DNA of 41,250 bases from Clostridium sp. (GCF_021372645.1 NZ_JAJFUC010000100.1:1-41250), one strand, 5' to 3'. Counted from the first letter of the stretch, positions 9,031 to 18,767 are shown. Program-made: numbers and translations. Notes: generated by a model not told the origin, from the letters alone.

Positions 9031-9717
9031 TTATTCATTATATATATCTAAACCTCGCATAGCCCGAATAATATGAAGTTTCATCGCAGTTTTTGCACCT
9101 TCAGCATCTCGGTTTGCTAAAAATTCCATTATCATACGATGATCATTTAAAGTATCTTGTATTATAGACTTATTTTCATCAGATAAAATAACGCCCTTAT
9201 CTATAGCCTTATAAAGTATTGGCATTAGCTTATTCATAAATTCATTGTGAGTTGCTTTGGCAATAGATTTATGAAAAGCCTGTTCAGCTTCAGTACGATC
9301 TTCGCCTCTTAAAATTTTTTCTTCCTCTAGTTTCCCATAATAGAGTATTCTTTCAAGCTCCTTATCAGTAGCACGTTTTGCAGCATAATAAGCAGTTTGT
9401 GGTTCAAAAATCAACCTCATCTCGTATAAATCTTTTGCATTTAATTTTGTTGTAGAAAGTTCTTCTAATCCCAAATTCTCATTTAAAACTTGATGATTTG
9501 TTACATATGTTCCTTTACCTCTCTTGATTTCAAGAACATTATGAGCAACTAAAATACGAATAGCTTCTCGTAATGTAGTTCTACTTACTTTTAGCTGCGT
9601 GGAAAGTTCATTTTCATTTGGAAGTTTATCTCCAATAGCAAATTTCTTATCTATAGTAATCATTGCAAGAACATCATCAGCAATACGTTCAGATAGGCTT
9701 TTTTCTTTTCTTGACAT
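9031..9717 (-). CDS. FadR-subfamily GntR transcription regulator
   Basis: DNA-binding regulator of 228 residues. The N-terminal winged helix (about 8-75) has the GntR signature GDKLPNENELSTQLKVSRTTLREAIRIL split over the recognition helix, and RGKGTYV forms the wing. The C-terminal FCD effector domain (about 95-215) carries the usual metal/ligand residues, such as Arg/Glu in YEMRLIFEP, the first His in FHKSIAKATHNEF, and DHRMIMEFL. It is placed directly upstream of ilvD in the same direction and probably controls it and itself. Its Arg codons include CGT, CGA and CGG, unlike most genes here, which hints at acquisition. GGGAGGTTT precedes the ATG. The effector is unknown; a branched-chain or hydroxy acid is plausible. 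Confidence 0.9.
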   Translation of the reverse strand: MSRKEKSLSERIADDVLAMITIDKKFAIGDKLPNENELSTQLKVSRTTLREAIRILVAHNVLEIKRGKGTYVTNHQVLNENLGLEELSTTKLNAKDLYEMRLIFEPQTAYYAAKRATDKELERILYYGKLEEEKILRGEDRTEAEQAFHKSIAKATHNEFMNKLMPILYKAIDKGVILSDENKSIIQDTLNDHRMIMEFLANRDAEGAKTAMKLHIIRAMRGLDIYNE

Positions 9718-9746
9718 AAAGAAACCTCCCTTTAGGTTATGCTTAT

Positions 9747-9794
9747 ATAATATAATAAAAGAGGTCGCCTTTCAATAGTGATGTCTGATGTCTG
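9747..9794 (-). promoter_or_regulatory. Promoter and tandem operator of the GntR gene
   Basis: On the minus strand TTGAAA (9775-9770), a 17-base spacer and TATTAT (9752-9747) form a promoter. Just upstream, the plus strand reads TGATGTCTGATGTCTG (9779-9794), two tandem copies of a 7-mer whose complement AGACATCA also lies inside the ilvD promoter. This suggests autoregulation. Confidence 0.6.
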
Positions 9795-10062
9795 TAATAT
9801 GTATATAAGGTGAAATAAACTAAGATCCATATTAAAGCTCCTTGGGAAATTTAAATTATTATTAGTATATACGCTATAAGTTTAACAGATAATAATTATA
9901 GAAATATAACATCATAGGGTAAGCAAATACAATATATAGGCTTATTCATGTTTTGCTTAAGGTAAGCTACGAATTGATTATGATAATAAAATATTTTTCT
10001 AAATAAAAATAGAGAGGAGAAAATAAACTCAGCTTGTTTCATGCTGGTTTATTAGTGAAGAT
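9795..10062. other. Divergent spacer GntR gene / splB
   Basis: A/T-rich spacer between the divergent GntR and splB genes. I looked for a sigma-G type promoter for splB, expected from Bacillus, and found no convincing pair of boxes. The last 50 bases hold the unusual splB leader (10012-10062). Confidence 0.4.
10012..10062 (+). promoter_or_regulatory. splB leader: Shine-Dalgarno, hairpin, start
   Basis: The only good ribosome site, GAGAGGAGA (10012-10020), is more than 40 bases before the splB ATG. Between them AATAAAC-T-CAGC (10022-10033) pairs with GCTG-GTTTATT (10043-10053), 11 base pairs with one bulge. When folded, the hairpin leaves about 12 unpaired bases between ribosome site and start, a normal distance. 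An in-frame stop at 10024 excludes any upstream start. Confidence 0.5.
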
Positions 10063-11085
10063 ATGTTTATACCTAAAAGAATTATATTTGAGAAAGGTTC
10101 ATTAGAATATGACATGGGAAAGGAAATCCTTAATAAATTTAAAGATAAGATTGATATTGAAATCATAAATTTGACTTCTAATAAACTCAAACAACACATT
10201 CCAGGGGATGGCTTATTCTCTCAGTATAGAGAAGGTAAAAAAACTTTAGTTGTTGGAACCAAGAAGAGTTTAAAATTTCAATCATGTAAACCTTCAGCAC
10301 ATTATCAACTTCCATTAGTATCTGGGTGCATGGGGCAATGTGAGTACTGTTATTTAAATACTAATCTTGGAGATAAACCTTTCGTAAAAATCCATGTGAA
10401 TATAGATGATATTCTTAATCAAGCTCAGAAATATATAGATGAAAGGTTGCCTGAAATAACTATATTTGAAGGAGCAGCTACATCTGACCCAATAGCTGTA
10501 GAACCTTATAGTCATTCTTTACAGAAAGCTATAGGATTCTTTGGCAAAAATAAAAGTGCTAGATTTAGATTTGTAACAAAGTACAATGATATAGATTCAT
10601 TGTTTAATTTAGAACATAATGGTCACACAGAAATAAGATTTAGTATCAATACTTCTTCAGTTATAAATAAATATGAGCACGTTACAGCTTCTCGTGATCA
10701 AAGAATAGAAGCAAGTATAAAGGTAGCCAAAGCAGGATATCCTATGGGATTTTTAGTTGCACCTGTATTTGTATACCCTAATTGGAAAGAGGAATATCAT
10801 GATTTATTAATAGAATTAAGGCGTAAGCTTCCACATGATTTAAAATTTCCAGTAACTTTTGAAGTTATATCCCACCGTTATACTACAATAGCTAAAAATA
10901 GAATACTTAATATATTTCCTGAAAGTGAATTGCCTATGAATGATGAAGAGCGTAAGTTTAAATATGGACAATTTGGATATGGCAAGTATGTATATCCAAA
11001 AGAAAGCATAGATGAAATAAAACAATTTTTCATAAAAGAGATAGAAGAATTGTTTACCAATAAAGAAGTTAAATATATTATATGA
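10063..11085 (+). CDS. splB: Spore photoproduct lyase
   Basis: Radical SAM enzyme that reverses the thymine dimer (spore photoproduct) made in UV-irradiated spores, acting during germination. 340 residues, full length. The 4Fe-4S motif is Cys89-x3-Cys93-x2-Cys96 (CMGQCEYC). Other family stretches are VTKYNDIDSL, HNGHTEIRFSIN and FEVISHRYT, and the C-terminal KYGQFGYGKYVY. Unlike Bacillus subtilis SplB, whose FEAACTSD contains the hydrogen-donor Cys141, the matching stretch here is FEGAATSD with Ala139. The only other cysteine is Cys75. The gene is single; in Bacillus, splB lies with splA, which I do not see here. Confidence 0.95.
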   Translation: MFIPKRIIFEKGSLEYDMGKEILNKFKDKIDIEIINLTSNKLKQHIPGDGLFSQYREGKKTLVVGTKKSLKFQSCKPSAHYQLPLVSGCMGQCEYCYLNTNLGDKPFVKIHVNIDDILNQAQKYIDERLPEITIFEGAATSDPIAVEPYSHSLQKAIGFFGKNKSARFRFVTKYNDIDSLFNLEHNGHTEIRFSINTSSVINKYEHVTASRDQRIEASIKVAKAGYPMGFLVAPVFVYPNWKEEYHDLLIELRRKLPHDLKFPVTFEVISHRYTTIAKNRILNIFPESELPMNDEERKFKYGQFGYGKYVYPKESIDEIKQFFIKEIEELFTNKEVKYII

Positions 11086-11484
11086 GTGTTTATAAGAATA
11101 AAGAAGTCTAAAAATTTAAATATTAACATGCTTTTTGTTATGGTAAATTTGAAAGTTTCAGATAGATAAAAACAGATTTGTACTCAATAGAATTACATAG
11201 AAAAGAATATGTAAAAATTACTAGTAAACTGTAAAATTATTTGATATAATTTACATGTTAAGTTAAATGCATGTATATTAATATATTACAACTAGTATTG
11301 GAAACAATTATGAATTTCTTTTATTTGGGCACTTAGGAAATTTGGAGTTTGTAGTGCAACCGGCCAATATAAGAATAAAACTTTTAAAAGGGATTATTCT
11401 TATATTGGCTCTTTTAATGTCATAAAGATAATTGAATTTACTAGAAAAGAAATCTTAAATATTATAAGAATGTGGGGGTACAAT
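11086..11484. other. Spacer splB / chemoreceptor
   Basis: No gene is seen. A possible -10 box TATAAT occurs near 11245 without a good -35. The only strong structure is the long hairpin at 11363-11409. Confidence 0.4.
11363..11413 (+). terminator. Long hairpin upstream of second chemoreceptor
   Basis: GCCAATATAAGAATAA (11363-11378) and TTATTCTTATATTGGC (11394-11409) are a perfect 16-bp inverted repeat with a 15-base loop, followed by TCTTTT. It can serve as the splB terminator although it is 280 bases away; it lies only 75 bases before the next gene, so an effect on that gene is also possible. Confidence 0.55.
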
Positions 11485-13176
11485 ATGAGTAAAATAGGAA
11501 TAAAAATTTTAAAAATGATTGGAATAATTTCACTTATTTCAATGATATTGCTACTATTACTTAATGTAATAGTGTTTAAAATGTTATTTAAAAGTCTGCA
11601 AACTGATGCAAAAAATATTGCAATAGAAGCTGTAAATGTTATTGATGGTGATAAGCTAGAGAGGGTTATACAAAATAAATCAATGGATAGTGATGAATAT
11701 AAAGAAATTGAACAATCAATGATGAGCTTTAAGAGTGACAATAATATAAGATATTTTTATACATTAGCTCAAAATCAGGGGAATAGTGCATATATCCTTG
11801 TGGATGCAGCGTTAACTAATAAATCTGAACTTGGAGAAGAGTATGGGTTAGAAGAGGAAATGAAAAAAGCGTTTGAGGGAACACCGTCATTTAATGAAGA
11901 ACCTACCAAAGATGAATATGGTACATTTATATCTGGCTATGCACCTATCAAAAACTCTAGTGGTAAGGTCATTGCAATTGTAGGGGTTGATAAGGATGTT
12001 GCAAATTTTATATATATAAGAACTAGGATTATTAGTGATAGTATAATAGCTTCAATAGTTATTTTGATATTATCTGTATTATCATCTATTATATTCTCAA
12101 AAAAAATAACTTTTAATGTTAATCAAATAAAAGATGCATTAAATGCTATGAAGCAAGGAGATTTAACTGTTTCTATAAATGTTTTAAGTAAAGATGAGTT
12201 ACAAGATATAGCTGAAGAAATAAATAATTTCAGAGAAGAGACAGCAGAAACATTAAGATTGGCAAAAGGTGTTTCTGGTGATGTAAGGCAACAAAGTGAG
12301 ACTCTATCAGTAGTATTCCAAGAATTGGCTGCATCATCACAGGTTATTACTAATTCAGTTGAAGAAGTATCTAAGGGATCAAGTGACCAAGCTGGAGAGT
12401 TAATGAATATAAGCAATACTATTAGTAACTTTGGTTTGAAAATTGATCAATCGGTGATGGATATTGAAAAAATAAATAGTAAAATGACATTAGTAGACTT
12501 AAAGGCAATAGATAGTAGTAAAGACCTAAAGGTTTTGGAAGATTCAATAAAAGATACTAATTTATCATTTGCTGATGTAAGAGAAAAAATACAAGGGTTA
12601 GGTATAGAGTTATCTAAAATCAGTGAAATAACTAATGTAATTAAATCTATTTCTGATCAAACTAACCTTCTTGCTCTAAATGCAGCAATTGAATCAGCAA
12701 GAGCAGGTGAATCAGGTAGAGGATTTTCAGTAGTAGCAGAAGAAATAAGGAAATTAGCCGAGCAGTCTAAGATATCTTCTTTAAGTATTAGTGATTTAAT
12801 TTCAAACATTTCAAATGATAGCAACATTGTAGTAAAGACATCAGAAGAAATGAACAATAAACTTAATAGTCAGATGCAGGTGATTGATAAATCTATGAGC
12901 TCATTTAAAGATATAATAGAAAATATAGAAGAAATAATGCCACAAATAACAGCTGTAAATAGCAGTATAGCTATTATTAATAGTGATAAAGAAAGTATTA
13001 TTAAAAGTGTTGAAGTAGCAGCATCTCTAGCAGAAGAAGTTTTAGCATCAACTGAAGAAATAACCGCATCATCACAAGACTTTAATGCATCATCACAAGA
13101 AGTAGCCGCATCATCAATAGAGTTAAGTGGCAAGGCACAATCTATGATTGGAGCAATAAATAAGTTTAAAATATAA
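11485..13176 (+). CDS. Methyl-accepting chemotaxis protein, short sensor type
   Basis: Chemoreceptor of 563 residues. First membrane helix about 9-30; extracellular Cache-like sensor about 35-175 with [31 protein letters not shown] and [10 protein letters not shown]; second helix about 184-205; then HAMP and the signalling domain with tip [20 protein letters not shown] (about 391-410). The C-terminal end has repeated AS.Q/ASTEE units and finishes in KFKI like the first receptor in this window. The start is set to the ATG at 11485, since GGGGGT (11473-11478) precedes it; the ATG at 11470 would overlap that site. No che genes are adjacent. Confidence 0.92.
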   Translation: MSKIGIKILKMIGIISLISMILLLLLNVIVFKMLFKSLQTDAKNIAIEAVNVIDGDKLERVIQNKSMDSDEYKEIEQSMMSFKSDNNIRYFYTLAQNQGNSAYILVDAALTNKSELGEEYGLEEEMKKAFEGTPSFNEEPTKDEYGTFISGYAPIKNSSGKVIAIVGVDKDVANFIYIRTRIISDSIIASIVILILSVLSSIIFSKKITFNVNQIKDALNAMKQGDLTVSINVLSKDELQDIAEEINNFREETAETLRLAKGVSGDVRQQSETLSVVFQELAASSQVITNSVEEVSKGSSDQAGELMNISNTISNFGLKIDQSVMDIEKINSKMTLVDLKAIDSSKDLKVLEDSIKDTNLSFADVREKIQGLGIELSKISEITNVIKSISDQTNLLALNAAIESARAGESGRGFSVVAEEIRKLAEQSKISSLSISDLISNISNDSNIVVKTSEEMNNKLNSQMQVIDKSMSSFKDIIENIEEIMPQITAVNSSIAIINSDKESIIKSVEVAASLAEEVLASTEEITASSQDFNASSQEVAASSIELSGKAQSMIGAINKFKI

Positions 13177-13188
13177 TTTTGGCATAGT

Positions 13189-13236
13189 AAACCCTGTTGT
13201 AACTTGAAAGAACATTGTCATTTTACAATAGGGTTT
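13189..13236 (+). terminator. Hairpin after the second chemoreceptor
   Basis: AAACCCTGTTGTAA (13189-13202) pairs with TTACAATAGGGTTT (13223-13236) with one G-U pair. There is no T run beyond the stem's own TTT, so it is a weaker terminator candidate. Confidence 0.5.
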
Positions 13237-13281
13237 AATACTGTGTAATTATTTAAGTATAATATTTCTTTGAATTGAAAA

Positions 13282-13339
13282 AAATTCATTTATAGCATGA
13301 AAAAATGAATTTTACTATTGTATATAAATATATTATAAT
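13282..13339 (+). promoter_or_regulatory. brnQ promoter with overlapping inverted repeat
   Basis: TTTACT (13311-13316), a 17-base spacer and TATAAT (13334-13339) form a likely promoter about 110 bases before brnQ. A perfect 10-bp inverted repeat, AAATTCATTT (13282-13291) and AAATGAATTT (13303-13312), overlaps its -35 box and may be an operator or a terminator of the upstream gene. No T-box leader motif is visible. Confidence 0.5.
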
Positions 13340-13446
13340 GAAAAGAATGATTCAAGGTATTATCAAAAAAGTGAAAACTCAAACACTAAAGTGAGAAGAA
13401 GAGCAAAAAAAATTGACAATACCAAAAAATTTAAGGAGGATTATTT

Positions 13447-14802
13447 ATGAAAGAAAAGCTGAAATTTCAGCAAAACTTATTGATAGGTTCATTATTATTT
13501 GGACTTTTTTTTGGTGCGGGTAACTTGATTTTTCCAGTACAAATGGGACAGGAAGCTGGAGAACATGTTTTTGCAGCGACTATTGGATTTTTAATTACAG
13601 GTGTAGGATTGCCTATGGTAGGGATTATTGCATCAGCTATTTCAAACAGTGAAAGTTTATTTGATATGGCGAGCCCTATTAGTTCTCGCTATGCAATTAT
13701 ATTCACATGCTTATTATACTTAACAATTGGTCCATTATTTGCAATTCCGCGTACTGCAACAGTTGCATTTGAGGTGGGAATTCATCCTTTTATTTCTGAT
13801 GAACATTTGAAGCTCGGACTCATTATTTTCTCATTTATATTTTTTGTTTTTACAATTTATTTTTCACTAAAACCAGGGCAAATTTTAGATTGGGTAGGGA
13901 AATATCTTACTCCTATTTTTCTGATATTATTATCGGTTTTATTAATTGCTACATTTGTAAGTCCAATGGGGCAAGGAAGTGATTATCCAGCTCAAGAAAG
14001 TTATGCTGCTCAGCCATTATTTACTGGTTTATTAGATGGATATAATACTATGGATGCTTTAGCGTCTGTGGCTTTTGCTATTATTATTATTTCTAATATT
14101 AAAAAGTTAGGTATTAAAAATTCTCGCTCAATTAGTATTGAAGCATGTAAATCAGGTTTAGTTAGTGTTGTTGGAATGGCTATTATTTATGGTTCATTAG
14201 CTTATATGGGAGCTACAAGCTTAGGCAGTGTGAGCCGTGCTGATAACGGAGGAATTATTTTATCTATGGTCAGCAATCATTATTTTGGTGTTGTTGGTAA
14301 GGTGCTATTAGCAGCTATTGTTGGAATTGCATGTGTAAAAACAGCTATTGGTTTAATCACTTCCTGTTCTGAAATGTTCAGTGAAATGTTTCCAAAATCA
14401 ATTTCCTATAAAAAATATGCTATTATTTTTACACTTTTTTCATTTATAATTGCTAATTTTGGATTAAGCAATCTCATGCAGATATCTATACCAGTGCTTA
14501 TGTTTCTTTATCCATTAGTAATTACTTTAATTTTATTGTCTCTATTAACTCCATTTATTAATAAGCAAAGTGATGTTTATAAATGGACAACTGGGTTAAC
14601 AATTATTGCAGCATTTTTTGACTTATGTAAATCATTACCGAAATATATGCAGGGAAATGTTGTAGTTACACAAATTGTTAATTTTGCTCACTTATATTTA
14701 CCAGGATTTGATTATGGATTTGGCTGGATATTACCAGCACTTTGTGGCTTTTTTATAGGATTAATTATTTGGATTATTCGTGTAAAAAACATACACAGAT
14801 AA
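13447..14802 (+). CDS. brnQ: Branched-chain amino acid carrier, BrnQ/LIVCS family
   Basis: Cation-coupled importer of Leu, Ile and Val with about 12 membrane helices, 451 residues. Family landmarks are the N-terminal FGLFFGAGNLIFPVQMGQ and the GPLFAIPRTATVAFE stretch. AAGGAGG precedes the ATG at a good distance. Five of the six Arg codons are CGC/CGT, whereas neighbouring genes use AGA almost exclusively, and the protein lacks the usual Lys/Glu-rich clostridial look. This suggests horizontal acquisition, possibly from a bacillus or lactic acid bacterium. A terminator follows (14882-14917). A functional link with the nearby ilvD and its regulator is possible but unproven. Confidence 0.93.
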   Translation: MKEKLKFQQNLLIGSLLFGLFFGAGNLIFPVQMGQEAGEHVFAATIGFLITGVGLPMVGIIASAISNSESLFDMASPISSRYAIIFTCLLYLTIGPLFAIPRTATVAFEVGIHPFISDEHLKLGLIIFSFIFFVFTIYFSLKPGQILDWVGKYLTPIFLILLSVLLIATFVSPMGQGSDYPAQESYAAQPLFTGLLDGYNTMDALASVAFAIIIISNIKKLGIKNSRSISIEACKSGLVSVVGMAIIYGSLAYMGATSLGSVSRADNGGIILSMVSNHYFGVVGKVLLAAIVGIACVKTAIGLITSCSEMFSEMFPKSISYKKYAIIFTLFSFIIANFGLSNLMQISIPVLMFLYPLVITLILLSLLTPFINKQSDVYKWTTGLTIIAAFFDLCKSLPKYMQGNVVVTQIVNFAHLYLPGFDYGFGWILPALCGFFIGLIIWIIRVKNIHR

Positions 14803-15188
14803 AAAAGCGCGAAGCGCAACCAAGAACTTATAATATTTTTAATGAAGAGCAAATTAAGTAGTACATAAATCATTTTAAGGAACCTACTCTGAATAATGAC
14901 TTAGAGTAGGTCTTTTTACGTAAATTTGCTTTTTGATATTGTAATAAAGCCAACTCTCAAATACAATCAAATCTAATTTTGATTGTAATATATTATAAAG
15001 GAATATATATAGAACTATGTGTATTTTTGTATGTATTAAAATAAGTGTAACATTAAATACTTTTCTATTATATTTGCCTAATAAAATTATAATATAACAC
15101 TTAAATTTTAAAATATTTATTTCTAAATGTATATCTATTTTAGCAATAGGTAAACTAATAAGTATAATAATTGAAAGAAGGTGATGCG
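14803..15188. other. Spacer after brnQ
   Basis: Contains a tiny GCGC-GAA-GCGC hairpin directly after the brnQ stop, the terminator at 14882-14917, and then about 270 bases of very A/T-rich sequence in which I see no gene or clear promoter. Confidence 0.4.
14882..14917 (+). terminator. Terminator of brnQ
   Basis: ACCTACTCT (14882-14890) pairs with AGAGTAGGT (14903-14911), and CTTTTT follows. It is about 80 bases after the stop codon. Confidence 0.85.
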
Positions 15189-17222
15189 ATGTTATCTAAT
15201 AGAAAAGCCAACAGCTTAATTAATGAAAAAAGCCCTTATCTTTTACAACATTCTTACAATCCTATTAATTGGTATGCATGGAGTGATGAAGCTTTTGATA
15301 AAGCTAAAAAAGAAGATAAGCCAATCTTTTTAAGTATTGGGTATTCCACTTGCCATTGGTGTCATGTAATGGCACATGAATCTTTTGAGGATACAGAGGT
15401 TGCAAAAATTATTAATGATAATTTCATAGCAATAAAGGTAGATCGTGAAGAAAGACCTGATGTAGATAACGTTTACATGACTGTTTGTCAAACTTTAACA
15501 AATAGTGGAGGATGGCCACTTACAATAATAATGACTCCAGATCAAAAACCATTTTTTGCAGGAACTTATTTTCCTAAGAATTCTAGATATAATATGCCTG
15601 GACTTATAGAGATTTTATATTCTATAATTACTCATTGGAAAGATAATAAGAGTAAGCTTATATCAACTAGCGAAAGTATTTTATCAGAACTTGATAAATA
15701 TTATGAAGGAGAAATTAATAAAGTTGAATTAACTTCTAAAACATTAGAAAATGGTTATAACCAACTTTCACGCGTTTTTGATAAAAAATATGGAGGATTT
15801 GGAGTTGCTCCCAAGTTTCCAACACCGCATAAAATTATGTTTTTACTTAGATATTATAAAGCATATAAAGATATTAAAGCTTTAGAAATGGCTGAAAAGA
15901 CTTTAGATTGTATGTATAAAGGTGGATTATTTGATCATATAGGCTTTGGATTTTCTAGATATTCTACTGATAGTAAATGGTTAGTGCCACATTTTGAGAA
16001 AATGCTCTATGATAATGCATTATTAATTATTGCATATCTTGAAGGTTATGAGATTACTAAAAATGAACTATATAAAAGTGTAGCAGTGAAAGCACTAGAG
16101 TATGTATTTAGAGAACTTACAAATGAAAATGGTGGATTTTATTGTGCAGAAGATGCCGATAGTGAAGGCGAAGAAGGTAAGTATTATGTATTTAATCCTT
16201 TAGAAACTTTAGAAATTTTAGGTGAAGAGGATGGAACATATTTTAATGAATATTTTGATATAGCTACTGATGGAAACTTTGAAGGGAAGAGTATCCCCAA
16301 TTTAATTAAGAATAGTGAGTTTAAGGTGGATAATACTAGAATAAGAGATTTAAGTGAAAAGGTACTTGAATATAGAAGCAAAAGAATGAAATTACATAAA
16401 GATGATAAGATTTTAACATCTTGGAATGGTCTTATGATAGCAGCCCTCGCTAAGGCGTATAAAGTTCTTGAAGATGAAAGATATTTTGAATATGCTAAAA
16501 AGGCAGTAAATTTTATTTTTGATAATTTAATTGATGAAAATAAAAGATTACTTGCTAGATATAGAGATGAAGAATCTCGTCATAAAGCATATTTAGATGA
16601 TTATGCATTCCTTTGCTTTGGACTTATAGAGCTTTATGAAAGTAGTTTTGATATTACATTTTTAAAGAAAGCAATTGATTTAAATAAAGATATGATTAAT
16701 TTCTTTTGGGATAATGATAAACAAGGCTTTTTCCTTTATGGAGAAGATAGCGAAAAATTAATAGCTAGACCTAAAGAACTTTTTGATGGAGCAATGCCAT
16801 CAGGAAATTCTGTTGCAGCTTATAATTTAATAAAGCTTTCAAGAATTACTGGAGATACATATTTAGAAGAAATGGCAGAAAAGCAACTTAATTTTATTTG
16901 CGGATCTTTATTTAGTGAAGAAATAAATTATTCATTCTTTTTAATTGCAGCATCATTTGCATTAAATCCTTCGAAAGAACTAGTATGTGTTCTTAAAGAT
17001 AAAAGTGATGAAGAAAAAATTAAAGACTTACTAAGTGAAAAACAAACATTTAATTTAACAACAATCATTAAAACTAACGAAAATAAAGAGGAAATAGAAG
17101 GAATAATACCGTTTATTAAAGACTATAATTTTACAAATGATAAATCTACATATTACTTATGTAAAGGTAGGGCATGCTTAGCTCCAATTAATGATATTAA
17201 TCAATTAAAAAAATTACTATAA
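15189..17222 (+). CDS. Thioredoxin-domain protein, YyaL/DUF255 type
   Basis: Large conserved cytosolic protein of 677 residues (family relative of human SPATA20). The N-terminal DUF255 thioredoxin-like domain has NPINWYAW, then the STCHWCHVM active-site motif with Cys55-x2-Cys58, [11 protein letters not shown] and [24 protein letters not shown] split around it. The remainder is an (alpha/alpha)6-barrel-like region with [38 protein letters not shown] and [11 protein letters not shown], as in glycan- or N-acylglucosamine-epimerase-like folds. Function is not established. The start is the ATG at 15189 after GAAGGTG; the TTG at 15171 lies before that ribosome site. Confidence 0.9.
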   Translation: MLSNRKANSLINEKSPYLLQHSYNPINWYAWSDEAFDKAKKEDKPIFLSIGYSTCHWCHVMAHESFEDTEVAKIINDNFIAIKVDREERPDVDNVYMTVCQTLTNSGGWPLTIIMTPDQKPFFAGTYFPKNSRYNMPGLIEILYSIITHWKDNKSKLISTSESILSELDKYYEGEINKVELTSKTLENGYNQLSRVFDKKYGGFGVAPKFPTPHKIMFLLRYYKAYKDIKALEMAEKTLDCMYKGGLFDHIGFGFSRYSTDSKWLVPHFEKMLYDNALLIIAYLEGYEITKNELYKSVAVKALEYVFRELTNENGGFYCAEDADSEGEEGKYYVFNPLETLEILGEEDGTYFNEYFDIATDGNFEGKSIPNLIKNSEFKVDNTRIRDLSEKVLEYRSKRMKLHKDDKILTSWNGLMIAALAKAYKVLEDERYFEYAKKAVNFIFDNLIDENKRLLARYRDEESRHKAYLDDYAFLCFGLIELYESSFDITFLKKAIDLNKDMINFFWDNDKQGFFLYGEDSEKLIARPKELFDGAMPSGNSVAAYNLIKLSRITGDTYLEEMAEKQLNFICGSLFSEEINYSFFLIAASFALNPSKELVCVLKDKSDEEKIKDLLSEKQTFNLTTIIKTNENKEEIEGIIPFIKDYNFTNDKSTYYLCKGRACLAPINDINQLKKLL

Positions 17223-17573
17223 AATTTGAGCTTAGCTTTGGAAAAATTTTAATATATGAATGAACTTTTAACAGTTATTTTCCCATGATTCATATCTATA
17301 ATACTTTTTGCAATAGCAAGCTTTAAGCGATAGCCATTTTTTTCTCTTGCTCTTAGAGATCTCTAAATCCGAAGTAAGGAAAAGTAATAGTCTAAAAGTC
17401 AGATAAGCACAATTTTATATCTGACTTTTCTATATTTCTATAGGTAATTGGAAATATATCAATTTACTATTAATCTAGCTGAAGAGGGTTCTGTAGCAAT
17501 TATTATCGAAATATTTATTAAATAATATTTTTCAAGGTAAAATAGTTAGATACTTAAGATAGGAGTTTATAAA
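17223..17573. other. Spacer YyaL gene / DUF488 gene
   Basis: No gene is seen. It contains a perfect 14-base palindrome TTAGAGATCTCTAA (17353-17366), a pair of similar words GCAATAGC/GCGATAGC just before it, and a terminator at 17394-17432. Confidence 0.4.
17394..17432 (+). terminator. Terminator after the YyaL gene
   Basis: AAAAGTCAGATA (17394-17405) and TATCTGACTTTT (17418-17429) form a perfect 12-bp stem whose 3' arm ends in four T. A and T flanks would allow it to work in both directions. Confidence 0.75.
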
Positions 17574-18188
17574 ATGGATATATATACAATTGGACATTCA
17601 AATTATCCAGTAGAAAAATTAATTAATATGTTAAGATATCATGATATTAATTGTGTTGTAGATATTAGAGGAACACCGTATTCTAAATATAATGTTCAAT
17701 ATAATAAAGAAACTATAGCTAAGTCTTTAAAAGAAGCAGGATTTTTATACATATACATGGCTAAAGAATTTGCAGCTAACAGAGAAAATAAATTGTCTTA
17801 TAATAAAGAAGGATATTCTGATTTTGAAAAAGTAATTACTGAAAAAGAGTTTGTAAATGGAATTGAAAGATTAAAAACAGGTTGTGAGAAAGATTATAAA
17901 ATAGCCCTTCTAGGAGCTATGCAAGATCCAATAAGGTGTCATAGAAGCATATTAGTTGGAAGAGCTTTAAGAGAACCTAACTTTAATGTTAAGCATATAT
18001 TAGATGATTATTCGTTAGCTTCACAAGAAAATATAGAAGAAAATCTTTTAAACAAATATTATAGTAATAGAAATCAAATAACAATGGATAGTTTGCTTGG
18101 AAATGATATGAATGAAAAAGAAATGATTGAAGAAGCTTATAGATTAGCGAATAAAGAAATTGGATATAGAGTAGAAAATTTAAAATAG
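17574..18188 (+). CDS. DUF488 family protein
   Basis: Conserved protein of 204 residues of unknown function. It starts with YTIGHSNYPVEKLI and has VVDIRGTPYSKY and the C-terminal-half motif DPIRCHRSILVGRAL, all typical for DUF488. A CHR cysteine motif recalls rhodanese-like or phosphatase-like active sites, but no activity is known. AGGAG precedes the ATG. The L,D-transpeptidase gene follows after about 80 bases without a terminator, so the two may be cotranscribed. Confidence 0.85.
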   Translation: MDIYTIGHSNYPVEKLINMLRYHDINCVVDIRGTPYSKYNVQYNKETIAKSLKEAGFLYIYMAKEFAANRENKLSYNKEGYSDFEKVITEKEFVNGIERLKTGCEKDYKIALLGAMQDPIRCHRSILVGRALREPNFNVKHILDDYSLASQENIEENLLNKYYSNRNQITMDSLLGNDMNEKEMIEEAYRLANKEIGYRVENLK

Positions 18189-18272
18189 AGCCTTTGGCTT
18201 AAATAAGAATTAAAAAACAAAATGACTATAAATTACATATACTACTTTAGATTAATAAGTAGGAAGTTAAAT

Positions 18273-18767
18273 ATGAAATTTTTAGCTAGAATTTTTAAAA
18301 GCAAAGAAAACAATAGGAAAAATACAAGAGCAGATAGTTTTAAGGATAATACTAATGCTACAAATTATGTGAATTCAAATAATTTTTCAAGTGTAACTAA
18401 TTATTTCATTTGGGTAAATCTTAAAGAATTTAAAGTAAATATCTTTGAAGGAAGTACAAATAAATGGGTGTTAGTCCATAGTTATTTATGTACCATAGGA
18501 AAGAAATCTACTCCAACACCAAAGGGAACTTATACAATTGGAATAAAGGGTCTTTATTTTGGAGTAAATAAAGGATATAAATGCTGGTATTATACTCAAT
18601 TTAAAGGAAATTATTTATTTCATTCAATAATATATAATTTAGATGGCTCTATTAGGGATGGAAGACTTGGGATGGCATTATCTGATGGTTGCATAAGACT
18701 AACTAAAGTAAATGCGAAATGGATTTATGATAACATTCCTAGAGGAACTAAAGTAGTTATCAGTTAA
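18273..18767 (+). CDS. L,D-transpeptidase, YkuD domain
   Basis: Enzyme family that makes 3-3 cross-links or anchors groups in peptidoglycan. The catalytic domain (about 45-164) has TPTPKGTYTIG, His117 in FHSII and Cys140 in SDGCIRLTKVNAKWIYD, which fit HxnSxGCIRL of YkuD enzymes. I choose the ATG at 18273 because AGGAAG (18261-18266) precedes it; an in-frame ATG at 18222 has no ribosome site. In this form the protein has 164 residues and a basic, polar N-terminus without a clear signal peptide, so export would have to be non-classical or the protein may act from the cytoplasm of the mother cell after lysis. A role in spore cortex or coat is possible only by analogy. Confidence 0.85.
   Translation: MKFLARIFKSKENNRKNTRADSFKDNTNATNYVNSNNFSSVTNYFIWVNLKEFKVNIFEGSTNKWVLVHSYLCTIGKKSTPTPKGTYTIGIKGLYFGVNKGYKCWYYTQFKGNYLFHSIIYNLDGSIRDGRLGMALSDGCIRLTKVNAKWIYDNIPRGTKVVIS

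Noticed and set aside
13177-13446. T-box or other riboswitch before brnQ
   Set aside because: No T-box sequence or other conserved riboswitch core was found; only a promoter and a simple inverted repeat.
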